Source: Lathyrus oleraceus (Eukaryota > Streptophyta > Magnoliopsida > Fabales > Fabaceae). From it: DNA of 64,000 bases. Location of the stretch: contig NC_066581.1 in NCBI RefSeq assembly GCF_024323335.1, positions 461,714,289 through 461,778,288 on the forward strand. The letters run 5' to 3'. Every line of letters starts with the position of its first letter. Positions within the stretch are counted from its first letter, which is position 1. The position numbers were made by a program, and so were the translations under genes. Below, one piece after another: positions 1 to 9,436 of the stretch. The notes beneath the pieces were generated by a model that searched no databases, was not told the DNA's origin, and saw only the letters and a list, made by a program, of their open reading frames with translations.

Positions 1-286
1 TTAAGAATTCGTCTTCACCGGTGGGAGTGTTGTACGCATAGGAACTTAAAAATTCTAAGGTTAGGGATGGGTAGGTGGGTTAATTATACGTGCATAGAAA
101 GGTTAAATCAGCAAGGCGGAGCATCCATTCTATACCTTGAAGTAATCCTAATTCTTGTAAACAAGTTAAATTAGGATACCTGGTAGAGGTGACACCTCGT
201 TGTTGGAAACGCTCGAACTGCTCCCTTTGATAATTATCATCTTCGGATCGGAAGATGATATTTCCGAAATTTTGATTTCCCGCCAT
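1..286 (-). pseudogene. Second Athila-type env-like ORF, N-terminal part, runs off left edge
   Basis: The ATG lies at 286-284, and an Athila-ORF-like sequence of about 68 codons follows: a segment around FERFQQRGVTSTRYP and then LTCLQELGL. It stops at a TAA near 80-82. The same frame continues after the stop with a TYPSLTLEFLSS stretch, which matches the TYRRLTLEFLSSL stretch in the env-like ORF at 968-2296, so the stop is an in-frame lesion rather than the true end. The reading frame leaves the window at base 1. The function of this protein family is unknown; it occupies the env position of Athila elements. The ATG follows a pyrimidine-rich leader and sits about 95 nt after a TATA box, so this ORF may have its own promoter. 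It could instead be the remnant of another element. Confidence 0.65.
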
Positions 287-380
287 ACTGATGAATGAGT
301 TGGAAGAAGTAATTAGGAAAGAAAAGAAATATATTTGATTGTATAGAATAGTTGTGATGTAGGAAGAAAGGTATGGTGGG

Positions 381-388
381 TATTTATA
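381..388 (-). promoter_or_regulatory. TATA box upstream of second env-like ORF
   Basis: The minus strand reads CCTATAAATA, a consensus plant TATA box, about 95 nt upstream of the ATG at 286. The intervening leader is pyrimidine-rich and has no upstream ATG that I see. It lies about 143-226 nt downstream of a palindrome cluster, close to the spacing in the LTR of element A. Confidence 0.5.
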
Positions 389-530
389 GGAAAAAAAATT
401 TGAAGTTGGAAAGGGAGTGGTTGAAGAGTAAATAAATGTGGGTAAATGTGAATAAATGGGGAAGGTAAAAAGGTGAAGAGGTGTAACGGTCGTCTCCAAC
501 GGCTTTGTAACGTTCACCTAGTCAGAAGGG

Positions 531-614
531 TGTTACGCTCGTAACAGGGGCATGACGGGCATCACAAGCACTTGGCGTGACGTCCGTGATAGATTGTGTG
601 ACGCTCGTCACACA
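531..614. promoter_or_regulatory. Cluster of TGACG/TTACG palindromes (internal promoter-like module)
   Basis: 531-546 is a perfect palindrome with 7-bp arms and a CT centre (TGTTACG CT CGTAACA). 595-614 is TGTGTGACG CT CGTCACACA, identical over 20 bp to a site in the element A LTR at 9138-9157. Two weaker copies lie between them, around 552-566 and 576-590. TGACG is the core of bZIP/TGA-factor sites, so a DNA-binding role is likely by inference. Confidence 0.6.
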
Positions 615-967
615 GTTCTATTGGCATGGTTTCTGCTTGCGTTCTTCATAATGATTTTGGTAATTTATTTTATTATTTATTTTGTTTTGCTTCAGATTAT
701 TTTATTCTGCTATTTAAATTTCCCTGCATGCTATTCTACTTTGTATAATAGTGCATAATTATATTTTTCTTTAATAAGTTATGTAGGCAGCAACAGTAGA
801 GAGCATTATTGATAGATATCGCATAATTCATAATAAAATAGGATAAATCAATAGCTTCATAAAATAATCATAATGTAACATTGGAAAAAAACAAAAATGC
901 GAAAGAGAAACAAATACGAACATAATTTGAAATAACATTAATGAATAATCTAATTAAAACTAGATAA
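615..967. other. AT-rich spacer, no gene seen
   Basis: Strongly AT-rich DNA between the env-like ORF and the palindrome cluster. I see no LTR terminus (no TGTTATCA-type end), no polypurine tract of the GTGTGGGA type and no coding frame. Confidence 0.6.
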
Positions 968-2296
968 CTAAGAAAAACGACTTCTATCCATTTGCATGAT
1001 CTCTGGCCGGAGGAACAAAGGAGTTAACACGGTATAGCAACTCGTGAAACTGATTGTCATACTGTTCATGTATCCCAGAAATTCGTGTCTCTTGTTAGCG
1101 AACTCTTCTCTGAGGGCGTCTTGTTCTGACATCAAAGCTTCAATGGCGGTGTTATAATCAGTTCCGGGCATATGATGTCTAAGGTCGGGTATTGCCGATT
1201 CTTCGGTCTGAACAGGTTGAGGAGGAGGATCAATATCATAATAACCAGATGGTGTCTGAGGGTCTGATTCAGCATAAGGAATCTGGTCATCACAAATTTC
1301 ATAGTCCTGGATGGATTCAGTGGATCTAGCAGGAGAGGGGGTTTCGTTCAGATTGTAGAGCTAGTTATTGCGGTTATGAACACTAGTCCTAGGATTGGGC
1401 ATGGTGAATAGGCAAAGAACTTGGTTATTAAATATAAGCTCAAACTCTTCAGATCCTTGGTTTGCTATAAACATAGTGTTGAAGAGGAAGGGTATACTCA
1501 TAATAGTAATGCCACAAAAAGGGCTTAAGTCAAGCATAGGCTGACGTCATCCGATAGCATTACCAATCATGGTTATCAAACCGCCTATTCGAATTGGTGC
1601 TCGTTCATCTTGGATAAGGTGGTCAAAGTTTGCCAACATAAAAGTGGCACCGTTTACTGGACGGTTCTGGGAAGCACAAAATATGATGAAGAGTTCATCA
1701 CGTGTAACTGTGGTACTATTTGGCTTCTTCCCAAATAAGGTGTGGGTCAGGATCTTATGGAAATAACGAAAGGTCGGGTTATGTATGTTTCCAGAGAGAA
1801 ACTCATGTTCCTCGGGATCGTCATTTCCAGTCAAGTTACCCCAAAAGTGTTCAAGTTCTCTATATTCAAAAAGTTCTTCTTGGCTCACTGTGAATGTGTC
1901 AAAGGAGGTAGGGAAACCTAAAAGGTTGGTAAAGTCTTGAATATTAAATTGGTACTCCATGTTAAACATTCTGAACTGGATGAAACCTCTGCTTATTCCT
2001 TTCCCATGGCTGGGTAGATAGATCAGGGAGCTAAGGAATTCTAGTGTTAGTCTCCGGTAGGTGACGAAATGTCTACGGATAAGAGAGGTTTTCCACCCTA
2101 TCTGACTCAGCAAATACAGGACACTTTCTCTTAGTCCAAGGGCAGTCATTGCCCAGTCATCAGCATACATACTAGGTAGCATCTCTCTCGTGGCTAGTTC
2201 CTCAAACTTTTGTTTCTGAGCTGTTCCTCTGAATTTGATACCCATACGATCAATTTGTCCCATCAGGTTAGTGTTAGCTAGAGAAAAGAAAAACAA
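968..2296 (-). pseudogene. Athila-type env-like ORF (ORF after pol), two in-frame stops
   Basis: One reading frame of about 442 codons, interrupted by a TGA near 1546 and a TAG near 1361. Residues 1-250 match the Athila ORF type, with an FEELATREMLPSMY segment, a GW motif, TYRRLTLEFLSSL, a Y-hydrophobic-LLGFP segment and FGGLIT-like RIGGLITMI near the first stop. The remainder is acidic and proline-rich, then an EALMSEQDALREEFANKRHEFL coiled-coil-like stretch and a hydrophobic C-terminal segment (SCYTVLTPLFL). The family sits where env lies in Athila elements; its biochemical role is not established. The first residues overlap a good 3' splice site (AG at 2279-2278), so the annotated MFFFSL start may be intronic and the protein may be made from spliced RNA. 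Confidence 0.75.
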
Positions 2297-2305
2297 GAGT
2301 TTTAG
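2278..2305 (-). other. Candidate 3' splice site before env-like ORF
   Basis: On the minus strand a CTGACTAAAAC branch-point-like stretch is followed by TTGTTTTTCTTTTCTCTAG, then CTAACAC. A pyrimidine tract of this quality ending in AG exactly at the beginning of the conserved frame suggests a subgenomic spliced env-like RNA. No donor was mapped. Confidence 0.4.
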
Positions 2306-2429
2306 TCAGGATTTGGCCAAATGCCGAAAGAAGAAGAGAAAAGTTTTTAATAAATTAAAATAAATTAAGAATGAATACTAAACAAAAATTAAAAGAATAA
2401 TTAAGGAAGAAATAAAAAAAAAAATTTGT

Positions 2430-2459
2430 GGGTTGTCTCCCACTAAGCGCTTTGTTTAA
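2430..2459 (-). other. Conserved noncoding motif after pol
   Basis: The minus strand reads TTAAACAAAGCGCTTAGTGG and then GAGACAACCC, 26 bp beyond the integrase stop codon. I recall closely similar GCGCTT...GGGAGNCAACCC blocks at the same place in other plant Athila-type elements. The role is unknown; a spare polypurine tract or an RNA signal is possible. Confidence 0.45.
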
Positions 2460-2484
2460 TGTCGCAAGCTCGACATAAAAATTA

Positions 2485-4161
2485 TCAATTATAATCTATA
2501 AGTTCTGGAGGCATTTCGTCTAAGTGCAAGACTTGCGAATCTTCATTGTTTTCTGCATAGTGATAATGTTTTAGACGTTGCCCATTTACGGTAAATGGTT
2601 CCATAGATTTGCCTTTAATTTCTACTGCTCCACTGAGAAAAACATTGGTGATTTGAAAAGGACCTGACCATCTAGATCGTAGTTTTCCCGGGAATAACTT
2701 TAGCCTAGAGTTAAATAAAAGGACTGTATCGCCTTGTTTGAAGATTTTCCTTGATATGCGCTTGTCATGCCATTGTTTTGTTCTTTCTTTGTAGATTCTG
2801 GCATTTTCGTAAGTGTCTCTTCTGAGTTCCTCTAATTCGCTTATATCAAGGATTCTCTTTTCGCCGGCGGCTTTATAGTTTAAATTTAGATTTTTAATAG
2901 CCCAATAGGCTTTATGTTCGAATTCTACTGGGAGGTGACAGGATTTTCCATAAATGAGCTTAAATGGGGTTGTCCCTATGGGAGTTTTGTAAGCAGTTCG
3001 GTAAGCCCATAAAGCTTCTGGTAATTTCAATGACCAGTCTTTCCTTGAAGTGGCGACTGTTTTCTCTAGTATCTGTTTGATTTCTCTGTTAGACACTTCC
3101 ACTTGCCCACTGGTTTGAGGGTCGTAAGGTGTCGCTACTCTATGTCTTACGCCATACTTAAGCAGTAGTTTTTCGAGTACCTTGGATATGAAATGCGATC
3201 CACCATCACTGACTACTATTCTTGGGACACCAAACCTTGGAAATATTATATTCTTAAAGAGTCTAGTTACTACTCGTGTGTCGTTTGTTGGAGAAGTTAT
3301 AGCTTCAATCCATTTTGATACGTAGTCAACTGCCACGAGTATGTATTTGTTACCGAAAGAGGATGGAAAAGGTCCCATGAAGTCTATTCCCCACACGTCG
3401 AAAATCTCTACTTCCAAAACGCCCTTTTGTGGCATCTCGTCACGTCTAGATATGTTTCCTGTGCGTTGACATCTGTCACATTTCTTAATAGCTGCATGTA
3501 CATCCTTCCATATATTTGGCCAATAAAAACCGGCTTGTAGGATTTTAGAGCAGGTCTTGGATGTACTTGCATGTCCACCATAAGGAGCGGAGTGACAGTG
3601 TTGGATTATATTTTCTACCTCTTCTTCGGGTATACACCAACGGAAAATACCATCGGGGCCTCTTTTAAAAAGTAAGGGGTCATCCCAGTAATAGTGTTTT
3701 ATGTCATAGAAGAATCGTTTCTTCTGCTGGTAGGATAAAGTAGGTGCAACTATTCCGGCAGCTAAATAATTTACGAGGTCAGCGTACCACGGTGTAACAC
3801 ATATAGCTAAGGTGGTTTCTACCTGTTTATCAGCGTTATTTTCTTCCAAAGTAGCTATAAGTTTATCGTACGAGAAATCATCGTTGATCGATGTTCTTTC
3901 CGGTTCAAGGTTCTCAAGTCTCGAGAGGTGATCTGCTACTACGTTTTCAGTTCCTTTCTTGTCTTTGATTTCCAAATCGAACTCTTGTAGCAACAGGATC
4001 CACCTTAGGAGTCTAGTTTTAGCATCCTTTTTTGTTAAGAGGTATTTGATAGCAGCGTGGTCAGTGTAGATGATTATTTTGGCTCCGACCAGGTAAGAAC
4101 GAAATTTATCTAGTGCAAACACTACTGCTAGAAGTTCTTTCTCGGTTGTGGCGTAATTCAT
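2485..4161 (-). CDS. pol: Element A pol, C-terminal half: RNase H and integrase
   Basis: 558 codons beginning in the RNase H domain ([23 protein letters not shown], then [11 protein letters not shown]). The integrase follows: an HHCC zinc-binding region around residues 188-232 ending in CDRC, then the DDE core with D in WGIDFMGP near residue 257, D in VVSDGGSHF near 318 and E in [10 protein letters not shown] near 354. After the core comes a [17 protein letters not shown] motif characteristic of this lineage, and a basic C-terminal region ending in ELIDYN. All three catalytic acids are present. The natural protein is part of the gag-pol polyprotein: this ORF is out of frame with 4173-6662 because of a one-base deletion near 4185, so the ATG at 4161 is internal and not a true start. 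The product would cut and integrate the cDNA. Confidence 0.9.
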   Translation of the reverse strand: MNYATTEKELLAVVFALDKFRSYLVGAKIIIYTDHAAIKYLLTKKDAKTRLLRWILLLQEFDLEIKDKKGTENVVADHLSRLENLEPERTSINDDFSYDKLIATLEENNADKQVETTLAICVTPWYADLVNYLAAGIVAPTLSYQQKKRFFYDIKHYYWDDPLLFKRGPDGIFRWCIPEEEVENIIQHCHSAPYGGHASTSKTCSKILQAGFYWPNIWKDVHAAIKKCDRCQRTGNISRRDEMPQKGVLEVEIFDVWGIDFMGPFPSSFGNKYILVAVDYVSKWIEAITSPTNDTRVVTRLFKNIIFPRFGVPRIVVSDGGSHFISKVLEKLLLKYGVRHRVATPYDPQTSGQVEVSNREIKQILEKTVATSRKDWSLKLPEALWAYRTAYKTPIGTTPFKLIYGKSCHLPVEFEHKAYWAIKNLNLNYKAAGEKRILDISELEELRRDTYENARIYKERTKQWHDKRISRKIFKQGDTVLLFNSRLKLFPGKLRSRWSGPFQITNVFLSGAVEIKGKSMEPFTVNGQRLKHYHYAENNEDSQVLHLDEMPPELIDYN

Positions 4162-4172
4162 TTGTGCTTCAT

Positions 4173-6662
4173 CTAGAGTTCACTTGCGTAATATATAACG
4201 TGAAGCTTTTTATCCCTTCGTTGTCCTAAAACAACACCTACAGCGTAATCATTGGCATCACACATTATTTCGAATGGTTCATTCCAATCTGGTGTCTGCA
4301 TTATGGGCGCGGAGATCAGTGCTTGTTTAAGCGTTTGAAATGCTTCTAAACATCTATTATCGAATATGAATTCAGCATCTTTCATTAATAGCCCGGTTAA
4401 AGGTTTAGTTATTTTAGAGAAGTCTTTAATGAATCGTCGGTAAAAACCGGCATGTCCTAAGAAGCTTCGTACTTCTCTCACAGTTTTCGGGGGTTGAAGA
4501 TTTTCGATTACCTCTATTTTGGCTTTGTCTACTTCAATTCCTCTGTTCGAGATGATGTGTCCTAAAACAATTCCTTCTTGTACCATAAAGTGACATTTTT
4601 CCCAATTAAGTACTAGGTTTACTTTTACACATCGCTCTAGAACTCTTTCTAGGTTTTCAAGGCATTCTTCAAAGCTTTGTCCGCATACGGAAAAGTCATC
4701 CATAAATACTTCCATGATGTTTTCTAGAAAATCGGCGAATATTGCCATCATGCACCTTTGGAAGGTTACAGAAGCATTACACAAGCCAAACGACATTCGT
4801 CTATAAGCGAAGGTACCAAAAGGACACGTGAACGTTGTCTTTTCTTGGTCATCAGGGTGAATCGGTATTTGAAAGAAACCTGAGTAACCGTCTAGATAGC
4901 AGAAATGAGAATGTTTTGCTAATCGTTCTAACATCTGGTCAATGAATGGTAAAGGGAAATGATCTTTTCGGGTTGCTTTGTTTAGTTTCCTATAGTCAAT
5001 GCACATTCTCCATCCCGATTCGATTCGTTTGGTTATAGTTTCTCCTTTTTCATTTTCAATGACTGTTACACCTCCTTTCTTTGGTACTACGTGTACAGGA
5101 CTAACCCATTTGCTATCAGATATAGGATATATGATACCTGCCTCTAATAACTTGGTTATTTCCTTCTTCACTACCTCACTCAGGATCAGGTTTAGTCTCC
5201 TCTGGTGTTCCCTAGAAGTTTTACAGTCTTCTTCTAGCATGATGCGGTGCATACAAATAGAAGGACTTATTCCTTTAAGATCGGTGATGTTGTAACCTAG
5301 TGCGGTTGGATATTTTCTTAAGATATGCAGGAGTTTTTCTGTTTCGAGTCTTCCTAGGTCAGCATTAACTATCACTGGTCGTTCAAGTTCTAAGTCTAGG
5401 AATTCATATCTCAGATTTTTGGGAAGTGTTTTCAGGTCTAGGGTTGGTTTCTTAAGGCATTGCGTAGGATCCGGTGTTATTGCTAAACATTGGTTGAGTT
5501 TGTCTTCTACAAGATAGTCAGATGATTTGTCTTTTTCTAACTCTGTTTCTTTTATGCATTCATCGATGATATCCATGAAGTAACATGTATCTTCTATTGC
5601 AGGTGCTTTCAAAAATTGGGAAAGAATGAACTCAATTTTCTCTTCTCCTACTTCGAAAGTGAGTCGTCCTCGTTTTACGTCTATGATTGCACCGGCCGTT
5701 GCTAAGAATGGTCTTCCCAGTATAATGGGTGTAACTTCATCTTCTCTAATATCCATAATTATAAAATAAGTTGGAATGTAGAATTGACCTATGCGTACTG
5801 GAACGTTTTCAAGAATTCCTACAGGATATTTAACGGAACGATCTGCTAGTTGCACAGACATTTTAGTTGGTCTTAATTCTCCCATTTCAAGTCTCTTGCA
5901 TATGGATAAAGGCATAACACTAATACCGGCTCCTAAATCGCATAAGGCTTTGTCGATGACAAATTTTCCTATGTGACAGGGTATAGAGAAACTACCTGGG
6001 TCTTTAAGTTTAGGAGGCATATTCTGGATTACAGCGCTACATTCAGCGGTGAGTGTAACGGTTTCGCTATCTTCAGGTTTCCTTTTATTAGAAAGAATTT
6101 CTTTTAAAAACTTGGCATATGAGGGCATCTGCGTAATAGCTTCTGTAAACGGAATTGTGACGTTTAATTGTTTTAGTAGGTCAACAAATTTTTTGAATTG
6201 GCCCGCATCTTTGGTTTTTATAAGCCTTTGAGGGTAAGGGATAGGTGGTTTATAAGGTGGTGGAGGTACATAAGGTTCCTTCTTTTCTACGGTTTCCTTA
6301 TTACTCTCTTCCTTTTCCTTAGGTTCACTTTCCTCCTCAGTTGACTTTTTAGAGTTTTGGTTTTCTATCCTTGGGTCAGACGGTCCTTCCACTTCCGTTC
6401 CACTTCTCAGTATAATTGCATGAGCGTGGCTTCTTGGGTTAGGTTGGGGTTGGCCAGGAAATGTACCAGTTGGGGCAGCAGTAGGCGCTTGTTGTTGAGC
6501 TACTTGTGATATTTGCGTTTCCAGCATTTTGTTATGGGTAGCCAGCGCATCTACTTTACTTGCTAGTTGTTTAATTTGTTCGCCAGTGTGTACATTCTGG
6601 TTTAAGAAATCTTTATTGGTTTGCTGTTGAGAAGCTATAAAGTTTTCCATCATGATTTCCAA
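4173..6662 (-). pseudogene. pol: Element A pol, N-terminal half: protease and reverse transcriptase (frameshifted)
   Basis: 829 codons in the same frame as gag (6663-7901). The N-terminus is gag-like coiled coil and a PYVPPPPYKPPIPYPQR proline-rich linker. The aspartic protease motif CDLGAGISVMPLS lies near residue 241 (DLG, the usual Athila variant of DTG). The RT follows with KKGGVTV...GWRMCIDYRKLNKATRKDHFPLPFIDQML, LDGYSGFFQI and the catalytic FMDDFSVCG near residue 654. RNase H begins near 770 (EIMCDANDYAVGVVLGQ). The frame ends at a TAG at 4175-4173 because one base is missing near 4185, just where the RNase H continues in the ORF at 2485-4161. The ATG at 6662 is internal to gag-pol. Catalytic residues look intact; the lesion alone prevents a full polyprotein. 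Confidence 0.88.
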
Positions 6663-7901
6663 GTTGGATTTCCTAGGGGCGTTATTGTTAGGTGTAGATG
6701 GGATCGGCTTTTGATATCCCGGAGGTATTACTGGGGCTTGATTTGGAGATTGTCCAGGTGCGTATAAAGCATTATTACTCTTATATGAAAAATTGGGATG
6801 ATTCTTCCAATTTGAGTTATAGGTATGCGAGTAGGGGCTTCCTTGAGCATAGTTTACTTGCTCCGCTTGGATTCCTGTTAGGAGTTGACAATCTGCAGGA
6901 GTGTGACCTTGGATTCCACAGACTTCTCAATTCTGAGTTATGGCTACCACGGTGGCTGGAGGTGATACATTTAAACTTTCAATTTTCTGGACCAGAGCAT
7001 CCACTTTTGCATTAACATGATCAAGGTTACTTATATCGTACATGCCAGTTTTCGTTTGAGGTTTTTCTACCATTGTTCGTTCGCTTCCCCACTGATAGTG
7101 GTTTTGAGCCATGCTTTCGATAAGTTGGTAAGCATCAACATAAGGTTTGTTCATTAGTGCCCCACCTGCGGCGGCGTCTATTGTTAACCTCGTGTTGTAC
7201 AGGAGACCATTATAGAAGGTATGAATTACTAACTAGTCCTCTAAACCATGGTGTGGACAAAGTCTCATCATGTCTTTGTATCTTTCCCATGCTTCAAAGA
7301 GAGACTCGTTATCTTTCTGTTTAAATCCATTTATCTGGGCTCTTAACATAGCTGTTTTGCTCAGCGGAAAATATCGAGCAAGAAAAACTTTCTTCAACTC
7401 GTTCCATGTGGTGACTGAGTTGGAAGGAAGAGATTGAAGCCATCTTCTAGCGCTATCTCTTAACGAGAAAGGAAAAAGACGAAGTCGAATTGCCTCTGAA
7501 GTGACACCATTAGCTTTAACAGTATCGGCGTATTGGACAAATACGGATAAATGAAGGTTTGGATCCTCGGTAGGATTTCCAGAGAATTGGTTCTGTTGCA
7601 CTGCCTGCAACAGTGAAGGTTTAAGTTCAAAGTTGTTTGCTTCGATTGCGGGTGGAGCAATACTCGAATGCGGCTCATCTTGCGATGGAGCGGCGTAATC
7701 TCGAAGAGCACGAGCTGGTTTTGCCATCTCGGGTATCGGCGAAGGAAGAAGATTTTTGAGATCAGGAAGTTCAACAGGAGGGAGATTGTTTGCAGCACGA
7801 TATTCCCGAATTCGTCGTAAGACTCGGAGATATAGTTCGATATCGTTGATTCGTAAGTAGAACGACTCGCCTTGTGAGCGAGTGTGTGGCATACAAATCA
7901 A
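6663..7901 (-). pseudogene. gag: Element A gag with two nonsense codons
   Basis: A single frame continuous with the protease-RT ORF. The matrix/capsid part (7901-7233) has the retrotransposon gag signature (LRLFPFSLRDSARRWLQSL, then W-elk-FLARYFP and F-QKDNESLFEAWERYKDMMRLCPHHG). A TAG at about 7232-7230 replaces a codon in the middle of this domain, and the frame then runs on with LVIHTFYNGL and AYQLIESMAQNHYQW. A TGA at about 6926-6924 falls exactly at the first cysteine of the CCHC zinc knuckle; the remaining C, H and C ligands are still readable. Both lesions are single codons, so the element was probably active not long before they arose. Gag would form the virus-like particle and bind the genomic RNA. 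Confidence 0.85.
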
Positions 7902-7980
7902 CGAAAGAAAGAAAAGAAAAGGAAAATAAGCCTTAGTCTCTACAGCGTAACAGAAGAGTTACGATATCGACTAAATAAAA

Positions 7981-7999
7981 GTCCCCAGCAACGGCGCCA
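7981..7999 (-). other. Element A primer binding site (tRNA-Asp type)
   Basis: The minus strand reads TGGCGCCGTTGCTGGGGAC starting 6 nt inside the LTR end. It is complementary to the 3' end of plant tRNA-Asp(GTC) with one mismatch (T in place of C at position 13), from my knowledge of that tRNA. It fixes the element's orientation. Confidence 0.85.
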
Positions 8000-8980
8000 A
8001 AAACATGATCGCGACTTTATGAGTCGAATTTGGGGTACAAACTGCAAGTGCACAGTTCTATCGCGTAGTTTTAAAAGATATCGATCCCACAGGGACTTAT
8101 GAATCGATATACCGTTTTCTAAGGTTACTTCGTAAAGCTAAGGCGGGTAATACTTTGATTGTTAGGGGTAAAGTTAAAACTAAAAATAGGATCTAAATTA
8201 AGTATCAACTAAACGGATATCGGTATGTAGTTTGTCGTAATTAGGGAATCAATTCTTCGTTGGTTTCTTGGTTTTAAAATAAATCCTTTCAGTTGACACT
8301 ATTGATTAAAAGTCTTATCTCAAACTCTCGCTCTGTTGAATAAACTATGATTTTATATTAACGTAGCTGTCACTTATTAGTTAAGTCAAAAACCACTTTT
8401 TGAAAACAATAGAATCCGTAGAAACTCTTTTTAAGAAAACACTAATCGTTTAAACACCAATTTAGTTTTGATTCCTTCATTCCGCTTACTTTACATACCG
8501 ATACCTAAATAAATTAGCCAGACATGCTAAACAGATCTAAATAATTATCATGCATAAACAAATTCATCTCAGGCAAATAATATAAGTAAACAGTAAAACA
8601 GGGCATATATAAATTCAAACAATAATTAAAGAACCTGAGAAATTAAATAGCAGTCTTGAACACTCCACCACAGGCCGGTTGGATTTGTTCTTGAATTCTT
8701 CAATCAAACAGAAAAATAAAAGCGAAGGAATAAAAAATAGATTCTAACGTAAGGTTAGATCCGGTGAAAGGTACACAATAGTTTCCGGTGTAGAAACTAT
8801 TGTGCGAAAAAGAATTAATTAAGTGCTGAAAGCTTACATGGAAAAGAAAATAAAAATAAAACTGCAATTAAAAGCAAAAACAGTAAAGAAAAATAGTGGT
8901 ATGCTTGCACGGCTGGAAGAAGAAAAATTGCACGAAGTCGGGAGAATTGAACGACGAACCGAGAGCTTTTTCAAAAGCTA

Positions 8981-8989
8981 CTATTTATA
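8981..8989 (-). promoter_or_regulatory. Element A LTR TATA box
   Basis: The minus strand reads TATAAATAG. It is about 450 bp from the U3 end and 128-232 bp downstream of the palindrome array. Transcription would begin about 30 nt further left, near 8950. Confidence 0.6.
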
Positions 8990-9116
8990 TTGGTACTTTT
9001 TGTAACTGCTTCCAAGGGTTTTCCGTGTACATAGCCTTCACGTTGCAAATGGTCAAGCGTGATAGTAGGCTTCAACGTGGTCTGTTGCGTTCCTTGTGCC
9101 AAAAATATAGGAGAAT

Positions 9117-9220
9117 GGTGTGACGTCCGTCACACCATGTGTGACGCTCGTCACACAAGTGTGTAAAGCGTGACACTCGTCACAGCATGTGTGACGTTCG
9201 TCACAGGCACAGCGCCTGTG
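9117..9220. promoter_or_regulatory. Five tandem palindromes in element A U3
   Basis: 9117-9136 is GGTGTGACGTCCGTCACACC (perfect 9-bp arms, 2-bp centre). 9138-9157 is a second perfect 9-bp-arm palindrome. 9170-9183 has GTGAC/GTCAC arms, 9190-9205 TGTGACG/CGTCACA arms, and 9202-9220 CACAGGC/GCCTGTG arms. The spacing of the first four is about 20-30 bp. The TGACG cores resemble bZIP sites, so the array is probably an enhancer. Confidence 0.7.
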
Positions 9221-9436
9221 CTTTTTGGGCTGGGCTTTGGCTTTTGATATTTGCTTCTTTTCATTCCTTTTTGCACCTCCTTTTCTTCCTTTTTTACTTG
9301 TGCTTCAAATAAACCACCTGAGATAAATAGAAATAAAATACCGCGTAATATCGAATAAAATGAAATAAATTGAAGTAAATAATAATATAATTTAATTAAA
9401 TTGAGTCCTAGAATGTGATACTATTTCATGTTATCA

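Larger units (their letters stand above)
1..9436 (-). mobile_element. Element A: Athila/Cyclops-type Ty3/gypsy retrotransposon, 3' part outside window
   Basis: Read on the minus strand the order is 5' LTR (9436-8006), PBS, gag, protease, RT, RNase H, integrase, then an Athila-type env-like ORF and a second env-like ORF start at the window edge. The 3' LTR is not in the window, so element length, LTR identity and target-site duplication cannot be judged. The lineage follows from the TGATAACA-type LTR end, the tRNA-Asp-type PBS, the CDLGA protease motif and the env-like protein after pol. The LTR length is close to what I recall for pea Cyclops, which is a family-level guess. It inserted into ORF1 of Ogre B at 9436/9437. 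The two nonsense codons and one frameshift in gag-pol make it non-autonomous. Confidence 0.88.
8006..9436 (-). repeat. Element A 5' LTR (1431 bp)
   Basis: On the minus strand it starts TGATAACATG at 9436 and ends GCGATCA at 8006, giving TG...CA ends. The left end is fixed by the PBS 6 nt away, the right end by the switch into Ogre B ORF1 coding sequence. It contains a five-palindrome array (9117-9220) and a TATA box (8981-8989), so U3 is about 430 bp and the transcribed part about 950 bp. The 3' LTR partner is not in the window. Confidence 0.85.

Noticed and set aside
79..517. 145-codon frame on the minus strand with a long hydrophobic start
   Set aside because: Only the part from the Met at 286 matches the Athila ORF family; the upstream part overlaps the TATA box and leader.
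968..2296. A host gene of unknown function downstream of pol
   Set aside because: Motifs match the Athila env-position ORF, the same family appears in element G, and the orientation and spacing fit the element.
7981..7999. Part of a tRNA-Asp gene
   Set aside because: Only the 3'-terminal complement is present, with no cloverleaf; its place next to an LTR end identifies it as a PBS.
9117..9220. Intrinsic terminators or RNA hairpins
   Set aside because: Arms with 2-bp centres are DNA palindromes; a 2-nt loop cannot form a normal hairpin, and the array lies upstream of the TATA box.
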